Positions 35,850 through 43,983 of a stretch of DNA of 64,000 bases are shown in pieces. Below the pieces are notes generated by a model, which saw only the letters and a list, made by a program, of their open reading frames with translations, ran no database searches and was not told where the DNA came from. Made by a program: the position numbers and the translations under genes. The stretch comes from Chromatiales bacterium. Lineage in GTDB: Bacteria; Pseudomonadota; Gammaproteobacteria; JAGRGH01. Within the stretch, counting starts at the first letter, position 1; each line of letters opens with the position of its first letter. The stretch lies in the NCBI GenBank assembly GCA_020445605.1, contig JAGRGH010000049.1, positions 1 to 64,000 of the forward strand, written 5' to 3'.

Positions 35850-36641
35850 TCAGGCGTTTGCCGCCTTTCGGTCCTGCGCCATCCCGACGAATTCCGTATC
35901 GCCAACCAGCGTGTGCAGTGCCGCGCTGTCGAGAATCTCGATCTCGCGTCGATCGACCTCGAGAACACCCTGTTCGCGCAGGCGCGAGAACAGCCGGCTG
36001 ACGGTCTCAACCGCGAGGCCCAGATAGTTCGCGAGTTCATGCCGAGACATGGGCATGCAGAAGCGCAGCGCGGACAGGCCGCGACGGTTCAGGCGTTCGC
36101 CGAAGTCCAGCAGAAAGCTCGCGACGCGAGCCTCCGCTGTCATCTGGCCCAGCAGCAGAAAACGGCGTTGATCGCAGGCGATTGCCTCGCCAGCCAGCCG
36201 CAGCATTTCCTGCGCCAGCCCCGGCACGGTGTCGAACAGTTCGGACATGTTGCCGAGCGGCAGGCGACACACGGTGGTACGTTCGAGCGCGATGGCCGTC
36301 ACCGCATGGCTGCCGCCGGCGATGCCATCGAGGCCGACGATCTCGCCGGGCAGATAGAAGCCGGTCGTCTGCTCGCTGCCGTCACTGGTGAGCACCAGGG
36401 TGCGAACGCTGCCGGAGCGCACGGCGAACAGAAAATCCACGCGTGCGCCCGCTTCGAACAATGCCGCACCGCGTTCGATCGGCGCGGGTCGTTCGACCTC
36501 GTCGTCGAAGCAGCGCAGTGCATCTTGGGCGAGCTCGCGCGGCAGGCACACCCGCTGCAGGGAACAGCGGTCGCAGTGCACGGCAATCGCCGGCGTTCTG
36601 GAATGCGTGTCAATGGTCGCTGGCATATCTAACCGCCCCAT
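35850..36641 (-). CDS. fnr: FNR-type oxygen-responsive transcriptional regulator
   Basis: This Crp/Fnr regulator of 263 residues has the FNR oxygen sensor: C23, C26 and C32 have the exact spacing of E. coli C20/C23/C29, and a fourth cysteine lies in TTVCRLPL. The middle is a cyclic-nucleotide-fold domain and the C-terminal helix-turn-helix contains ETVSRLFSRL, whose E-SR pattern reads TTGAT-N4-ATCAA. It should activate anaerobic genes such as nap and the octahaem cytochrome here. An in-frame ATG at 36626 is an alternative start. It is divergent from another Crp/Fnr gene. Confidence 0.94.
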   Translation of the reverse strand: MGRLDMPATIDTHSRTPAIAVHCDRCSLQRVCLPRELAQDALRCFDDEVERPAPIERGAALFEAGARVDFLFAVRSGSVRTLVLTSDGSEQTTGFYLPGEIVGLDGIAGGSHAVTAIALERTTVCRLPLGNMSELFDTVPGLAQEMLRLAGEAIACDQRRFLLLGQMTAEARVASFLLDFGERLNRRGLSALRFCMPMSRHELANYLGLAVETVSRLFSRLREQGVLEVDRREIEILDSAALHTLVGDTEFVGMAQDRKAANA

Positions 36642-36682
36642 CGGTCGACAAGCGCGATAAAATTCACTCTAGCGCGGCAGTG

Positions 36683-36700
36683 GCGACAAGTCCTTGTCGC
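36683..36700. promoter_or_regulatory. Palindrome between divergent fnr and dnr-like genes
   Basis: GCGACAAGTCCTTGTCGC is an 8-2-8 perfect inverted repeat in the 157-base divergent gap. Its centre lies exactly 41.5 bases from the start point implied by a weak -10 (TTTTAT, 36657-36662) for fnr. It is not an FNR box, because the TTG half-sites point inward. It is a candidate binding site for an unidentified regulator. Confidence 0.5.
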
Positions 36701-36798
36701 AGGTTAAAAAATTATAGAACAGCGATCCGACCGGGCGTCGCCTTTGTGCGGCGCACCATGCCGTGCGTAACGACCGGATTGCAATCATTGAGGTCCCC

Positions 36799-37482
36799 AT
36801 GAGATCCGAAGCCATTCTGCATACGCTGTCGCGCTGGCCACTGTTCAGCGAGCTTGGCGGCGAACAACTCCAGCACCTTTCCGGTGCATCCCGGGTGCGC
36901 GATTTCGATCGGGACGCGTTTCTGTTTCGCAAGGGCGATCGCCTGACGGACTTTTTCTGCATCGTTGACGGGCTGGTTGCACTGGTGATCAGCACGCCGG
37001 ATGGGGCGGAAAAGATCGTCAACATCGAAGAGTCGGGCCATACCTTCGGTGAGGCGCTGCTGTTTCTGGATCAACCGAGCCCGATCGCGGCACGTACGCT
37101 GGAACCCTCGCGTCTGTTGATGATTCCACGTGCGGTGGTCATGGACACCATCCAGGACTCGCACCAGTTCACGCGTCAGCTGCTGGCCGGTCTGAGCGCG
37201 CGCCTGCATCATCTGGTCATGGACCTGGAGTCCTATTGCCTGCGCAGTTCCACGCAGCGTGTCGTCGACTACCTGATCAGCGAGGCGCAGTTGTGCGAGT
37301 CCAACCGCAATGCCGCGGAACTGTTGCTGCCCGTTGCCAAGGGCGTGCTGGCCTCGCGACTGAAACTGACGCCTGAAACGCTCTCGCGGGTGTTGCATGA
37401 ACTCGTCGCCGACGGGCTGATTTCCGTCAGCGGCAAGGTGATTCGAATCCTGGATCTCAGGCGGCTTCGCGAAGCGCGCTAG
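36799..37482 (+). CDS. Crp/Fnr-family regulator, DNR-like
   Basis: The 227-residue protein starts at the ATG at 36799, preceded by GAGG; a GTG at 36763 would add 12 residues. It has the cyclic-nucleotide-fold domain (LFSELGGEQLQHL, then HTFGEALLFLDQPSP) and a Crp-type helix-turn-helix with ETLSRVLHEL, again the E-SR pattern for FNR-like boxes. There is no N-terminal cysteine cluster, so it cannot bind an FNR-type FeS cluster. NO-sensing DNR/NNR proteins fit this picture. It is convergent with the moa genes and may share the boxes at 47245 and 50875 with FNR. Confidence 0.85.
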   Translation: MRSEAILHTLSRWPLFSELGGEQLQHLSGASRVRDFDRDAFLFRKGDRLTDFFCIVDGLVALVISTPDGAEKIVNIEESGHTFGEALLFLDQPSPIAARTLEPSRLLMIPRAVVMDTIQDSHQFTRQLLAGLSARLHHLVMDLESYCLRSSTQRVVDYLISEAQLCESNRNAAELLLPVAKGVLASRLKLTPETLSRVLHELVADGLISVSGKVIRILDLRRLREAR

Positions 37483-37508
37483 TGCGGGCACGCGCTCCGG
37501 CTTTGTTT

Positions 37509-37524
37509 GGACGGTAAACCGTCC
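37509..37524. terminator. Short hairpin between convergent genes
   Basis: GGACGGTAAACCGTCC forms a 7-bp stem with a 2-base centre between the stops of the dnr-like gene and moaE. No T-run follows, so it is only a possible bidirectional terminator. Confidence 0.3.
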
Positions 37525-37545
37525 GGCAGCCCAATTCTGATCCGG

Positions 37546-37980
37546 TTACCAGTCGTCGCGCTTGGTTTGATCGGACCTGCGCGCGTCGACCCAGCGCTCT
37601 CCGTCGCGCGTGAATTCCTTTTTCCAGAACGGTGCGTCGGTCTTCAAATAGTCGATGATGAACTCGCAGGCCCGCAATGTCTGCGTGCGGTGCCGGCCCG
37701 TGACGGCGACCAACACGATGCGTTCACCGGGGTTGAGTTCGCCGACGCGATGAATCACCAGCGCATCGGCAAATTCGAATCGCTGGTGGGCTGTCGCTAC
37801 GATTCCCGCGAGCGCCGCTTCGGTCATGCCCGGATAGTGCTCCAGCGCCATGCGCTCGACGCCATCGTCGGACCGCACGTAGCCGACGAAGCTCGTGACC
37901 GCGCCGAGGTCGGTGCGTGCGCCGCGCAGCCGGTCGATCTCGGCGCCGGGATCGAAATCCTCGCGCTGGATGCGGATCAT
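37546..37980 (-). CDS. moaE: Molybdopterin synthase large subunit
   Basis: The 144-residue MoaE converts cyclic pyranopterin monophosphate into molybdopterin with sulfur carried by MoaD. Conserved parts are TSFVGYVR, LEHYPGM, HRVGELNPGE and the catalytic-lysine region LKTDAPFWKKEF. It is the last gene of the nap-moa series and overlaps moaD by an ATGA. Confidence 0.95.
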   Translation of the reverse strand: MIRIQREDFDPGAEIDRLRGARTDLGAVTSFVGYVRSDDGVERMALEHYPGMTEAALAGIVATAHQRFEFADALVIHRVGELNPGERIVLVAVTGRHRTQTLRACEFIIDYLKTDAPFWKKEFTRDGERWVDARRSDQTKRDDW

Positions 37981-38234
37981 CCGCCGGTGACCGGCGGCAT
38001 GAAGGCGATCTCGTCGGCCGCGCCGATGGCGTGATCGCGCGCGACCAGCACCTGATTGACGGCGATGAGCACGCGTGGATCGTCCCTGAGGGCCGCGCGC
38101 CAGGTCGGTCCACGCCGGGCGAGGTGATCGATCAGCGCGTCGACACGCGTGACACCCTCCGGCAGGTCCGGCAGTTCCTCACCGGCGCTGCCAAGTGTCT
38201 CGCGCAGACGGGCGAAATACAGAAGCCGGGCCAT
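37977..38234 (-). CDS. moaD: Molybdopterin synthase sulfur carrier subunit
   Basis: This small ubiquitin-like protein of 85 residues ends in the required Gly-Gly (PPVTGG), which carries a thiocarboxylate. The ATG at 38234 gives MARLLYFARLRETLG, the usual beginning. It lies 7 bases after moeA. Confidence 0.93.
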   Translation of the reverse strand: MARLLYFARLRETLGSAGEELPDLPEGVTRVDALIDHLARRGPTWRAALRDDPRVLIAVNQVLVARDHAIGAADEIAFMPPVTGG

Positions 38235-38241
38235 GCTGCGA

Positions 38242-39489
38242 TCAGTCGAGCAAGGCGGACCAGTTCGCGTAACGCACCGGCTCGCCGCTGCGAATCGCGC
38301 GCCCGCGCGGGATTTCGACGAGGCCATCGGCCCAGACGACCGATGACAACACGCCGGAGCCCTGCTGGGGATACAGGCGCGCGCGGCCGTCGCAATCGAG
38401 CCGGGCGCGGGCAAACTCGGTGCGTGGTCCGGCATGCGGCCAGTCGAAGTCCGCCGCGACCTCGCGCCAGCAGCTGCCCTGTGCGTCGGTACGGCCCTGG
38501 CGCAGTCGCAGGTAGGGGCGCACGAAGATCGCGAAGGTCACGAAGCTCGAGACCGGGTTCCCGGGCAGGCCGATGAAATCCGTGCCGGCGACCTGGCCGA
38601 ACGCCAGCGGTTTGCCGGGCTTCATGGCGACGCGCCACAGATGAATCGTGCCTTCCGCCTCCACTGCTGCGCGCACGTGGTCTTCCTCGCCGACCGAGAC
38701 CCCGCCAGAGGTCAGGATCAGATCGGCTTTCGAGGCCGCGCCGCGAAGCGCCGCGCGGGTGGCGTCCAGTCGGTCCTCGACGCGGCCGAGATCGATCGCC
38801 TCGCAGCCGCACCGCTCGGCGAGCGCGAGCAGCATGTAGCGGTTGGAGTTGTAGATCTGTCCGGCGGCGAGTTTCTCGCCGGGCTCGCGCAGTTCGTCGC
38901 CGGTTGAAAATACCGCGACGCGCAGCTTGCGGAAGACGTTCAGCCGCGCGATGCCGAGCGACGCAGCCAGGCCCACATGCTGGGCCGCCAATCGGGTGCC
39001 GGTCGCCAGTGCCTCGGATCCGCGCGACAGGTCCTCGCCACGCCGGCGGACGTTCATGCCGGACTTCAGCGGCCCCTCGAACTCGATGTGATCGCCGTCC
39101 GCTCGGCAGTGCTCCTGCATGAGCACGCAGTCCGCGCCTGCGGGCAGCGGGGCACCGGTAAAGATCCGCGCGGCCGAGCCCGGTTCTAGCGGCTCACCGG
39201 CCTGGCCGGCGGCGATCCGCTGACGGACCGGCAGGCGATTCGCGGCTCCGGCGCCATCGCTGGCGCGCAGCGCATAGCCGTCCATCGCGCTGTTGTCCCA
39301 GCCCGGCACGTCGATCGGTGCGAGCAGGGGTTCGGCGAGGACCCGCCCCGGCGCCTCGGCGAGCGCGAGATTTTCGGTCGCCGCCGACGGCCTAGCCGCG
39401 TCACACAGAACCTCGATCGCTTCGGCGACGGCTAGCAGCCGGTCGCCGGGCGTCACACAGGCGTCGACTTGCGTGGCGGCCGTGCTCAC
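38242..39489 (-). CDS. moeA: Molybdopterin molybdenumtransferase
   Basis: MoeA inserts molybdenum into adenylated molybdopterin. The 415-residue product from the GTG at 39489 overlaps the moaB stop (GTGA); an ATG at 39534 would overlap moaB by 49 bases. Visible motifs are SAMDGYALR, FTGAPLPAGAD, FSTGDEL, TSGGVSVGEEDHV and LPGNPVSSFVTF. It supports the nap operon and other molybdoenzymes. Confidence 0.94.
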   Translation of the reverse strand: MSTAATQVDACVTPGDRLLAVAEAIEVLCDAARPSAATENLALAEAPGRVLAEPLLAPIDVPGWDNSAMDGYALRASDGAGAANRLPVRQRIAAGQAGEPLEPGSAARIFTGAPLPAGADCVLMQEHCRADGDHIEFEGPLKSGMNVRRRGEDLSRGSEALATGTRLAAQHVGLAASLGIARLNVFRKLRVAVFSTGDELREPGEKLAAGQIYNSNRYMLLALAERCGCEAIDLGRVEDRLDATRAALRGAASKADLILTSGGVSVGEEDHVRAAVEAEGTIHLWRVAMKPGKPLAFGQVAGTDFIGLPGNPVSSFVTFAIFVRPYLRLRQGRTDAQGSCWREVAADFDWPHAGPRTEFARARLDCDGRARLYPQQGSGVLSSVVWADGLVEIPRGRAIRSGEPVRYANWSALLD

Positions 39490-40016
39490 CCGCTGCGTTC
39501 GCGCAGCCGCGGCAGGATTTCGATCATGTTGCATGGCCGGTGCGTGGCGTCGAACTGGTGGGTGAGGATCGCGTCCCAGCCGAGTCGGCAGGCGCCGGTC
39601 GAACCCGGCAGGCAGAAGATGTACGTTCCGTTCGCGACGCCGCCGATTGCACGCGACTGCACGGTCGAGGTACGGATCTCTTCGAACGACAGCCAGCGGA
39701 ACACCTCGCCGAACCCTTCGATTTCCTTGTCGAACAGCGGCCGCACGGCCTCGACCATGACATCGCGTCCGGTCAGCCCGGTGCCGCCGGTGGAAACCAC
39801 GACCTGGACCGCCGGATCGACGATCCAGTTGGAGACGATCGCGCGAATCCGGTAACGATCGTCTGGAAGGATCTGTTTGTGCACGAGTCGGTGACCCGCC
39901 GCTTTGATTCGTTCAGCGAGCAGCCCTCCGGAGGTGTCGGTCGCCTCGGTGCGGGTGTCGGAAACGGTCAGAACGGCAAAGCCGACCGCGCTTGCGGCCG
40001 CAGGTGAATCGGACAT
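39486..40016 (-). CDS. moaB: Molybdopterin adenylyltransferase-family protein MoaB
   Basis: The 176-residue MoaB/Mog-fold protein carries VSDTRTEATDTSGGLL, STGGTGLTGRDVMVEAV and LPGSTGACRLGWDAIL, the molybdopterin-binding motifs. Its homologues adenylate molybdopterin or assist metal insertion. It follows moaA by 37 bases and precedes moeA. Confidence 0.93.
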   Translation of the reverse strand: MSDSPAAASAVGFAVLTVSDTRTEATDTSGGLLAERIKAAGHRLVHKQILPDDRYRIRAIVSNWIVDPAVQVVVSTGGTGLTGRDVMVEAVRPLFDKEIEGFGEVFRWLSFEEIRTSTVQSRAIGGVANGTYIFCLPGSTGACRLGWDAILTHQFDATHRPCNMIEILPRLRERSG

Positions 40017-40053
40017 GGTCTGGCTCGAAAAGGGAGTCGGGCAGGGCGCCGGC

Positions 40054-41037
40054 TCAGCCGCCGGTCATGGACATGAATCGTACCACCTGCCGGGGTTTTT
40101 CCCGGAACTCGTGGCGTTCGGGCTTCAGTGCGATCGCAGCGGCGAGGGTTTCGCGAAGCTCGGCGTCGGAGATGCCCGCGCGTAACGGTTCTCGCAGTTC
40201 GACGTTGTCGTTCTGACCCAGGCACAGATGCAGAGTGCCGTCCACGGTGACGCGCACACGATTGCAGGTTTCGCAGAAGTGCTGGGAAATCGGCGTGATG
40301 AAACCGATCTTGAGGTCCGTCCCGGCGACCTGGACATAGCGCGCCGGACCACCGCCGGGCATGGCCGCCGGAATCAGATCGTAGCGTTCGGCAAGCCGGG
40401 ACCGCACGGTCTGCAGGTCGACATAGCCCCGGCTGGCATCGCGACCGGTGTCGCCGATCGGCATGGTCTCGATCAGCCGTAGCGTGAACCCGTGCTCCGC
40501 GCAGAAGTCGACCATGGCCTCGACCTCGTGGTCGTTCACGTCGCGCATCACCACCATGTTGATCTTGATCGGCGCGAAGCCTTCCTCCTTCGCGGCCATG
40601 AGCCCGGCGATGACGCGGTCGAGCCGGCCGGTGCGTGTGATCTCGTGGAACCGCTCGGCGTCCAGTGAATCCAGGCTGACGTTGATCCGGCTCACACCCG
40701 CAGCGCGCAATGCCGCCGCATGTCGTGCGAGTTGCGAGGCGTTGGTCGATAGCGAAAGGTCTTCGATACCGTCGAGCGCAGCGAGGAGACCGGCGAGTTC
40801 GGGCAGGCCGCGACGGGTCAGTGGTTCACCGCCGGTGATGCGCACGCGGCGCACGCCGAGCGCGGCGAACGCACCGATCACGCGTTCGATCTCCTCGAAG
40901 CGCAGCCAGTGGTCTGGCTCCTCGAAGCCGCGAAAACCCTCCGGCATGCAGTAGCTGCAGCGGAAGTCGCAGCGGTCGGTGACCGACAGTCGAACGTATT
41001 CGATCCGCCGGCCGAATGGATCGATCAGCTCAGCCAT
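40054..41037 (-). CDS. moaA: GTP 3',8-cyclase
   Basis: This radical-SAM enzyme of 327 residues carries out the first step of molybdenum cofactor synthesis. The N-terminal cluster is RCDFRCSYC, the C-terminal cluster cysteines lie in FCETCNRVR and LHLCLG, and the C-terminus ends in Gly-Gly (SMTGG) as required for MoaA activity. No moaC gene is in the window. It is 42 bases downstream of a 33-codon frame and follows napF. Confidence 0.96.
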   Translation of the reverse strand: MAELIDPFGRRIEYVRLSVTDRCDFRCSYCMPEGFRGFEEPDHWLRFEEIERVIGAFAALGVRRVRITGGEPLTRRGLPELAGLLAALDGIEDLSLSTNASQLARHAAALRAAGVSRINVSLDSLDAERFHEITRTGRLDRVIAGLMAAKEEGFAPIKINMVVMRDVNDHEVEAMVDFCAEHGFTLRLIETMPIGDTGRDASRGYVDLQTVRSRLAERYDLIPAAMPGGGPARYVQVAGTDLKIGFITPISQHFCETCNRVRVTVDGTLHLCLGQNDNVELREPLRAGISDAELRETLAAAIALKPERHEFREKPRQVVRFMSMTGG

Positions 41038-41079
41038 CCAAGCACCCGTTCCACGACGCCGTGAGCCGCATGGATCGAC

Positions 41080-41181
41080 TCAGGCGATTGGTGCCACGGA
41101 GGCCACGGCGATGCCCGTTCCGATCGTCGCGATCAGGGCCCAGAACACCAGATCGGTCAATAGATCACGCGGACTTCGCAT
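41080..41181 (-). CDS. Possible 33-residue single-pass membrane protein
   Basis: Between napF and moaA, reading on the minus strand, an ATG preceded by GGAGA (nine bases upstream) opens a 33-codon frame. The product has a short basic N-terminus (MRSPRDLL) and a hydrophobic stretch (LVFWALIATIGTGIAVASVA) long enough for one membrane helix. It is not recognisably NapE, which also is a small membrane protein of nap operons. The tight spacing and ribosome site make it plausible, but chance cannot be excluded. Confidence 0.45.
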   Translation of the reverse strand: MRSPRDLLTDLVFWALIATIGTGIAVASVAPIA

Positions 41182-41201
41182 GGATGGTCTCCGGTTGGAT
41201 C

Positions 41202-41768
41202 TCAGCGGCCAGGGACAGCGTCGGCCATGGCGGCGGTGACGCTAATCGCCTGGGTCGGACAGCCGCGCACGCACTTGCCGCAACCGTTACAGGCCTCTGC
41301 CGCGATCGCGGGTCGCGAGCGGGCATCGGCACCGATCGCACGGGTCGGACAGGCATACCGGCAGCTCACGCAGATTACTCCGTTCCAGGCCAGACAGGCA
41401 GACGGGTCCAGTGTCGCCAGACCGATTGCGGGCAGCGTCGCCGGCACCACGGTATGCGGACAGGCCGTTCCACAGTCCCCACAAAAGGTACAGCCCCCGG
41501 CGCCGAAATCCAGGTAGGGCTGGCCGGCCAGCGCGTGATTCTGTGGGTGTTTCCGGATGATCCCCTCGGAGCACGAGGACACACACGGTGCGGCGCAGTC
41601 TCGGCACGGAGCGGCTGAGTCGAGGCCGGCCAGGGTGGCGGCCACGCCAGGCGGTGGCGGGCCGAGTGGCTTCATCGCCGCTGCGGCCAGCGCGCGGCCC
41701 TCATGTGTCAGGGCCCTGCCGCGCAGAAATGCGCGTCTGTCGGAATCGACTGTTAATGAGCGGCTCAT
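41202..41768 (-). CDS. napF: Ferredoxin-type protein NapF
   Basis: This cytoplasmic FeS protein of 188 residues is thought to help mature NapA before export. Cysteine groups are CRDCAAPCVSSC, CTFCGDCGTACPH, CVSCRYACP and CNGCGKCVRGCP, enough for three to four 4Fe-4S clusters. No signal peptide cleavage is obvious. It is 23 bases after napB in the nap series. Confidence 0.92.
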   Translation of the reverse strand: MSRSLTVDSDRRAFLRGRALTHEGRALAAAAMKPLGPPPPGVAATLAGLDSAAPCRDCAAPCVSSCSEGIIRKHPQNHALAGQPYLDFGAGGCTFCGDCGTACPHTVVPATLPAIGLATLDPSACLAWNGVICVSCRYACPTRAIGADARSRPAIAAEACNGCGKCVRGCPTQAISVTAAMADAVPGR

Positions 41769-41791
41769 CGAACTTGCGGTCGAAGCCCTGC

Positions 41792-42265
41792 CTAGAAGGT
41801 GTTGTCAACCAGCGTCGGGGCGTTGGCCTGAGGTACATGGCACTGGGTGCAGACGTAACGCGATCCGCTCAGTTTATCGCCGGCGGTCGGTGCAAGTCCT
41901 GCGGCTGGTTTGCCATAGGCGGGCTCCGCGTAGTGGCTGGCCGGGATCGAAGTGGGCAGACCCTTTTGCTTGATACCGCGCATGTTGGGCTTGTCGTGAC
42001 AGCCCAGGCAGGCGTTCGAACCGGCCTTGACCGGCGTGAACAATGCGATGTTGTGTGGAATCTGCGGTGGCGCGGTCACGTAGGCAACGGGCAGGCGCTC
42101 GTTGGAGCCCGGAAAGCTCTGCGTATATTCCGTCGGCGGCGGGGCCGGGGCGTCACGCACGTCAGTGCGAGAAAGGCCCATGTCACTGGCGGAGATCGCC
42201 TGACCGGCCTGGGTGGCAGGAACCATGAACCAGGCCGCGGCGAGAATCATCAGGTAACGTTTCAT
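41792..42265 (-). CDS. napB: Periplasmic nitrate reductase dihaem subunit NapB
   Basis: The 157-residue exported cytochrome c hands electrons to NapA. A signal peptide (cleavage near TQA-G, residue 20) precedes two haem motifs, CLGCH (86-90) and CTQCH (139-143). PHxI and SHY histidines around them are typical distal ligands. It overlaps napH by ATGA. Confidence 0.95.
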   Translation of the reverse strand: MKRYLMILAAAWFMVPATQAGQAISASDMGLSRTDVRDAPAPPPTEYTQSFPGSNERLPVAYVTAPPQIPHNIALFTPVKAGSNACLGCHDKPNMRGIKQKGLPTSIPASHYAEPAYGKPAAGLAPTAGDKLSGSRYVCTQCHVPQANAPTLVDNTF

Positions 42266-43203
42266 GCGGTTTTCCTCCGGTGGTCTTGTGTTTGTGTTGC
42301 CTGCCGATTGTGCTGATCAATCAGCCAGCGCAGATCGTACGAAAGGGTGTCTTCCGGGCACACGCTGATGCATTGCCCGCAGTTCGTGCATTCGCCCGAG
42401 GTGATTCGTCCGGCCGCGGCTGCCTGCTTCAGGTTCAGCACCTGCGGTTCCGGGCAAACCTTCGCGCACTCGCCACAGTGCGTGCAGGTCGGTGGGTCGA
42501 AGCGCACGCGCACCGGCGCGAACGACCCGACCAGGGCGTAGAACGCCCCGAGCGGACACAGGTGCCCGCACCATCCATGCCGCAGCACGAACAGGTCGAA
42601 CAGGAACACGCCGAGTACAGCCGTCCAGCCCAGTCCGATGCCGAAGATCAACTCGCGATGCAGCATGCTGATCGGGCTGATCCACTCGAATGCCGCGATG
42701 CCCGTAAGCGCGCTGAGGACCAGCGTCAGGGCGAGCGCGATGTAACGCACGCCGCGCCGAACCGACAGCGCGTCGCGCAGGCCGAGCTTTTTGCGCAACC
42801 AGCCCGCGGCATCTGTGACCGGGTTGATCGGGCAAACCCATGCGCACCAAGTGCGGCCGCCAAGCGCCGCATACAGCGCGAAGATGATCGCGGCGCCGAT
42901 CAACACCTCGCGTGCCGGCCAGTGTCCCGTGAGGATGATCTGCAATACCGCGAATGGATCGGCCATGGGCAGCGCATCCAGCAGCTTCGAACTGCTCAGG
43001 TTGCCGAGCAGCACGGGGTGCCCGGCGATCTCCCAACCCCAGCGCGCCGTGCCTATGAACAACACCAGCACGGTGATCTGCACGAGACGACGTGCGATCA
43101 GGTAACGCCACACGCGGAGTTTTCCGGTCAGGCTTGCCGGCATGACAAACGGACGCACCGGACGCCCGTTCGGGCCGATGCGGGGCACGTTCGGTGGTGT
43201 CAC
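42262..43203 (-). CDS. napH: Quinol dehydrogenase membrane subunit NapH
   Basis: The 313-residue membrane FeS protein oxidises quinol with NapG and supplies NapA-NapB, replacing NapC, which is absent here. Four TM helices are visible, with CxxxCP motifs (WCAWVCP and WCGHLCP) and two C-terminal 4Fe-4S sites (CTHCGECAKVCP, CTNCGQCISVCP). The start is a GTG overlapping the napG stop. Confidence 0.94.
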   Translation of the reverse strand: MTPPNVPRIGPNGRPVRPFVMPASLTGKLRVWRYLIARRLVQITVLVLFIGTARWGWEIAGHPVLLGNLSSSKLLDALPMADPFAVLQIILTGHWPAREVLIGAAIIFALYAALGGRTWCAWVCPINPVTDAAGWLRKKLGLRDALSVRRGVRYIALALTLVLSALTGIAAFEWISPISMLHRELIFGIGLGWTAVLGVFLFDLFVLRHGWCGHLCPLGAFYALVGSFAPVRVRFDPPTCTHCGECAKVCPEPQVLNLKQAAAAGRITSGECTNCGQCISVCPEDTLSYDLRWLIDQHNRQATQTQDHRRKTA

Positions 43204-43955
43204 AGGGGGTTCGCATTGAGATAGTCGAGTCCGCCCGGCGATTCCCCAGTCGGCGCGGGTGTCCGGTCGGCGGGTACGAATTCCTGGGTGATTTCGTTGT
43301 CGATTTTCCAGCCCAGCCGATAGTGTTCACCGATCCGGCCCTGGACCAGGTCGGCCTGCACGACACGGATTGCGGCGAGTTCGGTGGGGCAGGCCTTTTC
43401 GCAGATACCGCAGCCGGTGCAGGCGTTTGAATGCACGATGGGTACGAACATGCCGTGCTTGGAAAGCTTGCGTGGCTGGTTCTCGATCGTGATTGCCGTG
43501 CCCTTCAACGGGCATTCCCTGTAACAGACTTCGCAGCGCAGACCCTGCCAGGACAGGCAGCTCTCGATGTCGATTGCCGCGAGCCCCATGCGGGATGCCT
43601 CGATCGAGTCCAGCTCGGGATTCAGCGCACCGGTCGGGCAGGCCGCCTTGCACGGGATGTCCTCGCACATGTAGCAGGGCACGTCACGGGGCGTGAAATA
43701 CGGCGTGCCGATCGGGATGCCTTCGCCGGCCGCTGAGAGTCTCAGCGTGTCATACGGACAGGCGCGCACGCACTGTCCGCATTTGATGCACTTGGCGTTG
43801 AAGTCGTCTTCTGCGAGTGCGCCCGGTGGACGGATGGCAAACGGCGTTGCACGCGCCTCGTTCTTCAGCAGGAACGACCAGACCAGACCGGCCGTGGCGG
43901 CAAGCGCAGTCCCTTGCGCCGCTTTCGCCAGAAATTCACGCCGTGTACTTGCCAT
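43200..43955 (-). CDS. napG: Ferredoxin-type periplasmic protein NapG
   Basis: The 251-residue Tat-exported FeS protein has the twin-arginine signal TRREFLAKAA and four cluster motifs: CIKCGQCVRACP, CYMCEDIPCKAACP, CEVCYRECP and CTGCGICEKACP. With NapH it forms the quinol dehydrogenase module. It lies 28 bases after napA. Confidence 0.95.
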   Translation of the reverse strand: MASTRREFLAKAAQGTALAATAGLVWSFLLKNEARATPFAIRPPGALAEDDFNAKCIKCGQCVRACPYDTLRLSAAGEGIPIGTPYFTPRDVPCYMCEDIPCKAACPTGALNPELDSIEASRMGLAAIDIESCLSWQGLRCEVCYRECPLKGTAITIENQPRKLSKHGMFVPIVHSNACTGCGICEKACPTELAAIRVVQADLVQGRIGEHYRLGWKIDNEITQEFVPADRTPAPTGESPGGLDYLNANPL

Positions 43956-43983
43956 GGGCGGATGCCGCTGAAAACGCGCTCAC

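Noticed and set aside
36683-36700. FNR box between the two regulator genes
   Set aside because: The half-sites are oriented inward (CAAG...CTTG), opposite to TTGAT-N4-ATCAA, so it is kept only as an unassigned palindrome.
41080-41181. NapE as the identity of the 33-codon frame
   Set aside because: NapE is about twice as long with a different sequence pattern, so only a possible small membrane protein is claimed.
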